14,541 bases of DNA from Parachlamydiaceae bacterium (lineage in GTDB: Bacteria; Chlamydiota; Chlamydiia; Chlamydiales; Parachlamydiaceae), in NCBI GenBank assembly GCA_013815395.1, contig JACDGH010000013.1, positions 1 to 14,541 on the forward strand, given 5' to 3'. Under the pieces are notes generated by a model, which was given only the letters and a program-made list of their open reading frames with translations, searched no databases and was not told where the DNA came from. Positions 6,205 through 11,093 of this stretch are shown one piece after another (position 1 is the stretch's first letter; every line of letters begins with the position of its first letter). A program made the position numbers and the translations under genes.

Positions 6205-7782
6205 ATGTTGAAAGAAAACTCCTTTAAAAAATTTCTAGAAGAGTTTGTTGCTAAAGTATCTGCTAAGGCAAAGCAAGTCAATAAAGCTACCTGGATTTTA
6301 GAAACTACCGGCTCTTCAGATGCAGCAGATTTAAAAGCAGATTTAGATATTGAATATCGCATGTTTTTCCATGATGCAAATGTTTATCAACAGCTTCTTC
6401 AGTGGAAAGATGAAAAACATGATCCCATACTTTCACGCCAATTAAATATTTTGATCCGAGCCTTCAGGCAAAATCAGATCTCTAAAGAATTGCTTGAAAA
6501 GATAGCTCAAAAGGAAGCCGCTCTCAGCTCAAGTTATGGTAATTTTCGTGCGCATATGGACGGCAGATCGCTTTCTGAAAACGATATTCGCGATATTTTA
6601 AAAAAAGAAGATCATCCTGAAAGTCGGAAAAAAGCCTGGGAAGCTTCTAAAGAAATTGGTGAAATTCTCGCTCCCCAAATTTTAGAGTTGGTGCATTTGC
6701 GAAATCAAGCTGCACAAGCCCTTGGGTACCCCGATTATTTTCAGATGCAACTAGATCTTCAAGAAGTAAATCCAGAGTGGCTCACACAAATTTTAGAAGA
6801 GGTGGCACAAAAATCAGATAAGGCGTATGGCGCGATTCTACAAGAAATAGAAAGGCGACAAGCTGAGCGATTTAAAGTGTCCATCAGCGAATTAGGACCT
6901 TGGGCTTGGGGTGAGCCATTTTGCCAGGAAGATCCTCTGGATGCTCAAGGACTCGATCAACTTGTCGAAGGTATTGATATTGCTCTCGTAAGCACCCAAT
7001 TTTATCAAAAAATGGGAATCAATGTAGAAAGTATTCTAGCAAAGAGTGATATGTTAGAGCGGCCCGGCAAAAATCAACATGCCTTTTGCATAAACATTGA
7101 TCGCGCTGGGGATGTGCGCACATTGAATAATGTGAAACCTTCCATTAAATGGTTGGAGACTGTTTTACATGAGTTAGGGCATGGAGTTTATGAGTTAGGT
7201 TTGGGAGAGCAGCTTCCCTGGCTTTTACGCGAGCCACCGCACATGATTACGACAGAGGCAATGGCTTTAATAGCTGGTAGACAAGCTTATCGGGAAGATG
7301 CCTTGGCTCATCTTATAGGATCAAGCCCGGAAAAAGAAGTTTTGCGTAAAAAGGCTAATATTAGTTTGATTCGTAGGCAACTCATCTTTAGTCGCTGGGT
7401 GCTGGTGATGACAGCTTTTGAAAAGGAGCTTTATCGAAATCCAAAGCAAGATTTGAATGGGTTGTGGTGGCATTGCGTTGAAAAATATCAGAAAATCCAA
7501 TCTCCTAAGGGAAGAGAAGGCAAATTTGATTGGGCCGCCAAATATCACATTGGTCTTGCGCCAGTCTATTATTTTAGTTATTTACTAGGGGAGATGTTTG
7601 CTTCTGCCATCCAAGAGGTTCTGCCGGGACCATTATATTCTTGTGATTCTGGTAAATTTCTTCAAGAAAAGCTTTTCCGTCCAGGCAACAGCCTTGCTTG
7701 GGATGAATTAATTAAAAATGTCATAGGTAAAGTCCTAGATTCTGAAGCATGGATAAAAGAATTTGCGAATAATGAACATTGA
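6205..7782 (+). CDS. Zinc oligopeptidase of the M2/M3 gluzincin group
   Basis: This 525-residue, largely helical cytoplasmic protein (no signal peptide) has the zinc site HELGH (His322, Glu323, His326) followed 28 residues after the motif's Glu323 by TTEAMAL with Glu351, the third zinc ligand. That spacing, and the helix-rich build, fit the M2 (ACE-like) and M3 (oligopeptidase F/thimet-like) families. A C-terminal APVYYFSYLLGEMFASAIQ segment (452-470) resembles the substrate-tyrosine region seen in these enzymes. The expected role is cleavage of short cytosolic peptides for amino-acid recycling, plausible in an intracellular bacterium living on host peptides. It is distinct from the usual larger chlamydial PepF. 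It diverges from the lipoprotein operon. AAGG at 6198-6201 lies rather close (3 nt) to the ATG. I cannot decide between M2 and M3 from the sequence alone. Confidence 0.85.
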   Translation: MLKENSFKKFLEEFVAKVSAKAKQVNKATWILETTGSSDAADLKADLDIEYRMFFHDANVYQQLLQWKDEKHDPILSRQLNILIRAFRQNQISKELLEKIAQKEAALSSSYGNFRAHMDGRSLSENDIRDILKKEDHPESRKKAWEASKEIGEILAPQILELVHLRNQAAQALGYPDYFQMQLDLQEVNPEWLTQILEEVAQKSDKAYGAILQEIERRQAERFKVSISELGPWAWGEPFCQEDPLDAQGLDQLVEGIDIALVSTQFYQKMGINVESILAKSDMLERPGKNQHAFCINIDRAGDVRTLNNVKPSIKWLETVLHELGHGVYELGLGEQLPWLLREPPHMITTEAMALIAGRQAYREDALAHLIGSSPEKEVLRKKANISLIRRQLIFSRWVLVMTAFEKELYRNPKQDLNGLWWHCVEKYQKIQSPKGREGKFDWAAKYHIGLAPVYYFSYLLGEMFASAIQEVLPGPLYSCDSGKFLQEKLFRPGNSLAWDELIKNVIGKVLDSEAWIKEFANNEH

Positions 7783-7789
7783 ATTGATA

Positions 7790-8072
7790 TTAATGCTCAT
7801 CGTTTTCCTTTTTAATTTGAAGCTTTTTACAAATAGCTTCAACTATACTGACAATTTCTGAAATTTTTTTAGGAACAATAAAAATCACATTTTCTCCAAC
7901 CTTGCATTCTAAAATATTTAAATCATGACATTGATCAAGATACTCCTACAAAAGCTGCTAATGCCGGGTGTGTCTTCATAACTATTGTGGTCTCATTATA
8001 TTCAATATTTACTAACGCCAATCTAACCCCCCCCCCATTCTTCACAAGCACTGTAAAATTTGTAAAAATATC
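7790..8072 (-). pseudogene. Frameshifted remnant of an unrecognised gene containing a poly-G run
   Basis: Two overlapping minus-strand frames look like one broken protein. The upstream frame (8072-7935) includes FTVLVKNGGGVRLALVNIEY and MKTHPALAAFVG before a TGA at 7937-7935. The downstream frame (7945-7790) continues with EYLDQCHDLNILECKVGENV and PKKISEIVSIVEAICKKL, ending in TAA at 7792-7790. The switch between them lies at about 7943-7950 and needs a single frameshift. The amphipathic composition is far more protein-like than random AT-rich DNA. The upstream frame has no clear ATG. The ATG at 8038-8036, directly before the G run, is out of frame with ten G and would be in frame with eleven. 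I do not recognise the family. Decay, phase variation or sequencing error are all possible. Confidence 0.5.
8027..8036. repeat. Homopolymer run of ten C (ten G on the minus strand)
   Basis: Ten consecutive C residues stand out in an AT-rich gap. On the minus strand the run overlaps the last base of an ATG (8038-8036), so its length sets the reading frame of the downstream remnant. Such tracts are prone to slipped-strand length change and also to sequencing error. Confidence 0.9.
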
Positions 8073-8078
8073 TTAGAT

Positions 8079-8107
8079 TTGATTTTTAAATATTAATTAT
8101 ATATAAT
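8079..8107 (+). promoter_or_regulatory. Sigma70-like promoter of the Gly/His/Tyr-rich secreted protein
   Basis: TTGATT at 8079-8084 and a perfect TATAAT at 8102-8107 are separated by 17 bp. Transcription would start near 8114, giving a leader of about 75 nt, with GAGGA at 8180-8184 as the ribosome-binding site before the ATG at 8189. The surrounding sequence is AT-rich, but the exact spacing and perfect -10 box favour function. Confidence 0.6.
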
Positions 8108-8188
8108 TCAAATATGAGCAGAAGATGAATCATTATTGATTCCACTGTTCAGTCCAAGTAAGTCCTTAAATTTAAATATGAGGATTTT

Positions 8189-8689
8189 ATGATTCGCAAA
8201 ATATATTTCTATTCAATCTTATTTATCTCTGCTTTATTTTTGCCTCTGTATCTCTCAGCTTCTCCTGTTAATGACCAGAGTTTGCTGGCTGAGCGAGGTG
8301 AACATGGTGGAGGGCATGGTGGTGGGCATGGTGGTGGGCATGGTGAACATGGAGGTGGAGGAGAACGCCACGGTGATTGGGGTGGAGGACACCACGGAAA
8401 TTGGGAAGGTCATGAACATCATGGGAATAATTGGAATGGTGGTTGGGGAGGTGGCTATAGCGGATATGGAGGCTATGGCGGATATGGAGGTTATTACCCT
8501 TCTTATGGTAATTATTATTATCCTTCGAGCTCCTACTACCCTTCGAGCTCTTATTACTATCCTTCCAGCAGCTATTATTATCCTTCTAATAGCTATTATT
8601 ATCAGAGTTATCCATACGATAACTCTTACTATTATGACTCATCATATGGGTCACCTTCGTTTGGGTTCTCACTAGGTTTAGGCTTATAG
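8189..8689 (+). CDS. Secreted low-complexity Gly/His- and Tyr/Pro/Ser-rich protein
   Basis: The product is 166 residues with a Sec signal peptide: basic MIRK, a hydrophobic core at about 5-23 and a likely cleavage after SAS (residue 25). The mature part has three blocks. Residues 38-81 are a His/Gly block of GGGH units with additional HH pairs. Residues 82-102 are a Trp/Tyr/Gly block with GGY repeats. Residues 103-150 are a Tyr-rich block of YYYPSSS units. It ends with FGFSLGLGL. There is no lipobox or cysteine, so it is released to the periplasm, the outer membrane or the outside. His-rich repeats can bind divalent metals, and Tyr-rich repeats occur in adhesive or cross-linked surface proteins; both roles are inference. 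GAGGA precedes the start by 4 nt. It is a single-gene unit, with a promoter at 8079-8107 and a hairpin terminator at 8695-8729. No family is recognised. Confidence 0.85.
   Translation: MIRKIYFYSILFISALFLPLYLSASPVNDQSLLAERGEHGGGHGGGHGGGHGEHGGGGERHGDWGGGHHGNWEGHEHHGNNWNGGWGGGYSGYGGYGGYGGYYPSYGNYYYPSSSYYPSSSYYYPSSSYYYPSNSYYYQSYPYDNSYYYDSSYGSPSFGFSLGLGL
8303..8338 (+). repeat. Tandem 12-nt repeats encoding GGGH units
   Basis: Three consecutive 12-nt units of the form CATGGTGG(A/T)GGG are followed by a partial fourth copy from 8339. Near identity at the nucleotide level, including synonymous positions, suggests recent expansion and possible length variation between strains. Confidence 0.85.
8513..8602 (+). 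repeat. Imperfect repeats encoding Tyr-Tyr-Tyr-Pro-Ser-Ser-Ser units
   Basis: About four units of 18-21 nt encode YYYPSSS, YYPSSS, YYYPSSS and YYYPSNS. Codon choice varies between units (Ser and Tyr codons alternate), so these copies are older or under protein-level selection compared with the 12-nt His/Gly repeats upstream. Confidence 0.8.
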
Positions 8690-8694
8690 AATTG

Positions 8695-8729
8695 ATGTAA
8701 CCTCGACATAATATAAGTCGAGGTTACAT
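8695..8729 (+). terminator. Hairpin terminator after the secreted protein gene
   Basis: ATGTAACCTCGAC (8695-8707) and GTCGAGGTTACAT (8717-8729) form a perfect 13-bp stem with a 9-nt loop, followed by a short T stretch (8729-8732). It begins 5 bp after the stop codon of the secreted protein gene and faces the end of the convergent ribF gene, so it may act in both directions. The T-tract is short, so efficiency is uncertain. Confidence 0.7.
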
Positions 8730-8787
8730 TTCTCAAAGAATTGATATAGGTACAAGGATGGGGGTAGGGGCACAAGAGTTCAAAAGA

Positions 8788-9705
8788 TTAAATGCCGTGA
8801 ATGTATTTGGCTGTTTGAATGTCTTTGCCAATCTGCTCTTTAAGCTGTTCTATACCATCAAAGCGTTGCTCAGGACGAATGTATTTATTAAAGATCACTT
8901 CTACGGGCTCTCCGTACAAATCAGAATTATAGTTAAAAAGATGCACTTCGAAAATTGTCTTAAGGTCGTGGCGTAGCGTCGGTGCGTAGCCCAAATTAGC
9001 AACACCGTAATACTTATTATCTAAATGTTTGAGAGTGACGGCATAAACGCCTAAGGGTGGAAGGCAAAGATCATTTACTGCAATATTAGCTGTAGGAAAA
9101 CCAATTTGTGATCCTCGGCCCGCCCCCTTGGTAATTGGGGCATAAATTGAGTAGGGACGTCCAAACATTTGCGCTGCCTGAACAAGATTTCCCTCACGGA
9201 TGCAAGCTCGAATTTTACTGCTGGAAATGCGCATGTCATCAATAGAGTAGTCACCCAAATATTCAACTTCGAAGTCTTGCTCTTTTGAAATAACTTCAAC
9301 AGCTTCCCGATTTCCCTCTTTATTTTTACCCAAAGTGGCATCATTGCCTAAAACTAGGACTTCAAAAGGCAAAGCCTTTTTAATGCCTGCTAAAAAAGTT
9401 GCAGCTGATTGCACAGCTACCTCTGGTGAAAAAGGTATAAGAATAAGGAGATCGATGTCTTCTTTTTCAAGAAGTTGGACTTTATGTTCTAATGTGCATA
9501 AGAGGGGAGTAGGAGATTTATTAATTACATTGGCAGGATGATTGGAAAAGGTTAGTACAGCTGTCTGAGCTGATTTTTGCTTGGCAATGATCTTTAAGCG
9601 ATCTAGCACACTTTTATGGCCTAAGTGTAGTCCATCAAAATTGCCTATAGTCAGAACATAGGGAAAGGAACTTTTAGAAAAATTTAGGGATGTTAAAATT
9701 TCCAT
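8788..9705 (-). CDS. ribF: Bifunctional riboflavin kinase / FAD synthetase
   Basis: RibF phosphorylates riboflavin to FMN and adenylates FMN to FAD in the cytoplasm. The 305-residue length is normal. The N-terminal FMN adenylyltransferase domain (about 1-180) shows the nucleotidyltransferase motif GNFDGLHLGH (21-30) and the ISSSKIR motif (160-166). The C-terminal riboflavin kinase domain (about 183-300) shows GFPTAN (202-207), the APTLRHD...FEVHLF region with the likely catalytic Glu253, and a closing RFDGIEQLKEQI segment. Both activities therefore look intact. The ATG at 9705-9703 gives the expected MEILTSL N-terminus. The gene follows truB in the same direction with a 153-bp gap, so it may have its own promoter, although I could not identify a convincing one. 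It ends convergently to the Gly/His/Tyr-rich gene. Confidence 0.95.
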   Translation of the reverse strand: MEILTSLNFSKSSFPYVLTIGNFDGLHLGHKSVLDRLKIIAKQKSAQTAVLTFSNHPANVINKSPTPLLCTLEHKVQLLEKEDIDLLILIPFSPEVAVQSAATFLAGIKKALPFEVLVLGNDATLGKNKEGNREAVEVISKEQDFEVEYLGDYSIDDMRISSSKIRACIREGNLVQAAQMFGRPYSIYAPITKGAGRGSQIGFPTANIAVNDLCLPPLGVYAVTLKHLDNKYYGVANLGYAPTLRHDLKTIFEVHLFNYNSDLYGEPVEVIFNKYIRPEQRFDGIEQLKEQIGKDIQTAKYIHGI

Positions 9706-9782
9706 AATTTATTATTTTCTACCAGTTTAGGCCACATTAGAATTAACCTTATGCGCTCGAATTGATATTTGGTCTGAGCGAA

Positions 9783-9824
9783 ACTCCCCAGTGATCTCTG
9801 TGAGTTTTGGGGTAGTATTTTTTT
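9783..9824 (+). terminator. Weak hairpin with T run between ribF and truB
   Basis: ACTCCCCA (9783-9790) can pair with TGGGG-AGT (9808-9816, one bulged T), and the right arm is followed after two bases by seven T (9818-9824). An alternative inner pairing AAACTC/GAGTTT competes. The T run is on the plus strand, although both flanking genes are read leftward. It could limit antisense transcription into truB, or the hairpin could weakly terminate leftward transcripts. The function is uncertain. Confidence 0.35.
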
Positions 9825-9858
9825 ACAACCACAGAGCACAAAGCTTGTGTGGGTAAGG

Positions 9859-10581
9859 TCAGTTAGCAAGCTCTTTAATCAATGCACGACTAAGCAATTC
9901 AACGTCGCAGTTTGGCATATCTAACATAGAACCGTCAATGCAATTTTCAATTAAAAAAGAGCCACTTCGTGTGCGTCTTAAAGCGCTCAGGTGACCGAAG
10001 CAGCCTAGACGTTGCCCAAGTTCCTGGGCAATACTGCGAATATAGGTGCCTTTACTGCATTTTACACGAATTTCTACGAAAGGATAGGTATAGGTGATCA
10101 ATTCAGTTTTTAAACTGATTTTTGCAGCTTGGCGCTCGACAGTAATGCCTTGGCGTGCAAGCTCGTAGAGTTTTTTTCCATTTTGTTTCTTTGCCGAAAA
10201 CATAGGAGGAATTTGCTCGATATCACCTTGAAAATAGGCTAGCGCCTCTAGCAATTCTTCATTAGAAGGAATAATTGGAGACTCATTGGTGACTTGTCCA
10301 TCACAATCGTAGGAATCTGTTTCGATCCCAAGCCGCACTTGCGCAAGATATTCTTTGTCCACACAAAGCAATTGATCAGAAAGTCGAGTGTATTGTTTGC
10401 CGATAAGTAAAACCATCACACCTGTAGCAAAAGGATCCAAGGTGCCAGCATGACCGATTTTTTTAACTTTTAAGAGGCGACGCAAGGCCGCCACTAAACT
10501 GAATGAAGTTTTATTTGTCGGTTTATCAATAAGCAGGATACCGCTATAAGATTCCGTTGAAGAAGAATTATGTTGTAGCAT
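9859..10581 (-). CDS. truB: tRNA pseudouridine(55) synthase
   Basis: TruB converts U55 in the T-loop of tRNAs to pseudouridine. The frame is open for 31 further codons upstream to 10674, but that extension lies inside rbfA and does not resemble TruB. Starting at the ATG at 10581 (240 residues) places a GAAGAGG Shine-Dalgarno 3 nt upstream and leads quickly into the usual GILLIDKP segment. The adjacent ATG at 10584 is an alternative. The catalytic motif GHAGTLDP carries the nucleophile Asp49. Further family segments are PPMFSAKKQNGKKLYELAR, KGTYIRSIAQELG and LRRTRSGSF. No key residue is missing. The start overlaps the rbfA stop by 14 nt, indicating translational coupling. The order ribF-truB-rbfA-infB-nusA matches CT093-CT097 as I recall it. 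Confidence 0.94.
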   Translation of the reverse strand: MLQHNSSSTESYSGILLIDKPTNKTSFSLVAALRRLLKVKKIGHAGTLDPFATGVMVLLIGKQYTRLSDQLLCVDKEYLAQVRLGIETDSYDCDGQVTNESPIIPSNEELLEALAYFQGDIEQIPPMFSAKKQNGKKLYELARQGITVERQAAKISLKTELITYTYPFVEIRVKCSKGTYIRSIAQELGQRLGCFGHLSALRRTRSGSFLIENCIDGSMLDMPNCDVELLSRALIKELAN

Positions 10582-10960
10582 CATCCTCTTCAGAAACTTC
10601 TTTACGGGTTTGTTTCTCAGTACTGATTTTATGCAGAAGCTCTTCGATGCGCATGTGCTTATCAACACTGTCATCTAGCTTGAATGTTAATGTAGGGAAA
10701 TAGCGCATGACTACTTTTTTCGAAGATTGTACGGCAATGAATCCAGCGGCTGTTTGAAGTGCAGCTAATGTTTCAGCTTTCTGTTCCGTAGTGCCAATCA
10801 CGCTAAAATACACTTTGGCGTAATGAAGATCTTTCGAAATATCGACTCTTGTGATTGTAAATAATTCATTGACATGGGGATTGCGAACGTCACGTCGAAT
10901 CACTTCGGAAATGACTTCTTTAAGTAATGAATTAAGTCTATCTGTTCTTTGTTTTGACAT
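10568..10960 (-). CDS. rbfA: Ribosome-binding factor A
   Basis: RbfA binds the 30S subunit near the 5' end of 16S rRNA and assists late maturation. This 130-residue protein has the family's single KH-like domain. Recognisable segments are RTDRLNSLLKEVISEVI at the N-terminus, DVRNPHV, then TITRVDISKDLHYAKVYFSV and, near residue 100, RYFPTLTFKLDDSVDKHMRI. The C-terminal tail after about 115 is charged and probably disordered. It overlaps truB by 14 nt downstream. It is separated from infB by 133 bp containing a strong hairpin and a possible promoter, so rbfA-truB may form a sub-operon. Confidence 0.93.
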   Translation of the reverse strand: MSKQRTDRLNSLLKEVISEVIRRDVRNPHVNELFTITRVDISKDLHYAKVYFSVIGTTEQKAETLAALQTAAGFIAVQSSKKVVMRYFPTLTFKLDDSVDKHMRIEELLHKISTEKQTRKEVSEEDDATT

Positions 10961-10971
10961 GAATTGATTCT

Positions 10972-10999
10972 ATAATAATTGTTAAGGGGGAATGAACAA
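10972..10999 (-). promoter_or_regulatory. Possible promoter for rbfA-truB
   Basis: Reading leftward, TTGTTC (10999-10994) and TATTAT (10977-10972) are 16 bp apart. The -10 match is good and the -35 is weak (3 of 6). It lies between the infB hairpin and the rbfA start at 10960, where a promoter would be needed if the hairpin stops readthrough. The implied leader would be only about 5 nt, too short for a normal Shine-Dalgarno, which counts against it. Confidence 0.3.
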
Positions 11000-11040
11000 A
11001 ATTAAAATGTGGATAAATGGAGTTAAAGCTTAAGTCAGAT

Positions 11041-11072
11041 CGTAAACGAGCCCGCATTTGGGCTCGTTTACG
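11041..11072 (-). terminator. Strong hairpin between infB and rbfA
   Basis: CGTAAACGAGCCC (11041-11053) and GGGCTCGTTTACG (11060-11072) form a perfect 13-bp, GC-rich-centred stem with the 6-nt loop GCATTT. An outer TTAAGT/ACTTAA pairing (11030-11035 with 11073-11078) could extend it across a 5-nt bulge. It begins 21 bp beyond the infB stop in the leftward direction. The downstream side lacks a solid T run, so it may be a partial terminator, an RNA-processing site or a 3' stabiliser. Confidence 0.65.
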
Positions 11073-11093
11073 ACTTAACAATTAGCGAATGAC

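Noticed and set aside
8303..8602. CRISPR-like repeated pattern
   Set aside because: The repeats are contiguous, coding and without unique spacers, so this is a low-complexity protein gene.
8271..8675. Alternative-frame protein of 134 residues within the repeat gene
   Set aside because: It is a by-product of the repetitive GC pattern in the Gly/His/Tyr gene: it has no signal peptide, no ribosome-binding site, and a Met/Ile/Val-rich composition typical of a frame shadow.
8758..8976. Rightward frame beginning ATGGGGGTAGGG after the terminator
   Set aside because: It is mostly antisense to the conserved ribF C-terminus, with no promoter or protein-like features of its own.
9740..9780. CGCTC/GAGCG inverted repeat in the ribF-truB gap
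   Set aside because: The stem is only 5 bp with a long loop and no T run, so it is not distinguishable from chance.
10582..10674. 31-codon N-terminal extension of truB
   Set aside because: It lies inside rbfA in another frame, has no TruB resemblance, and a better-supported ATG with GAAGAGG exists at 10581.
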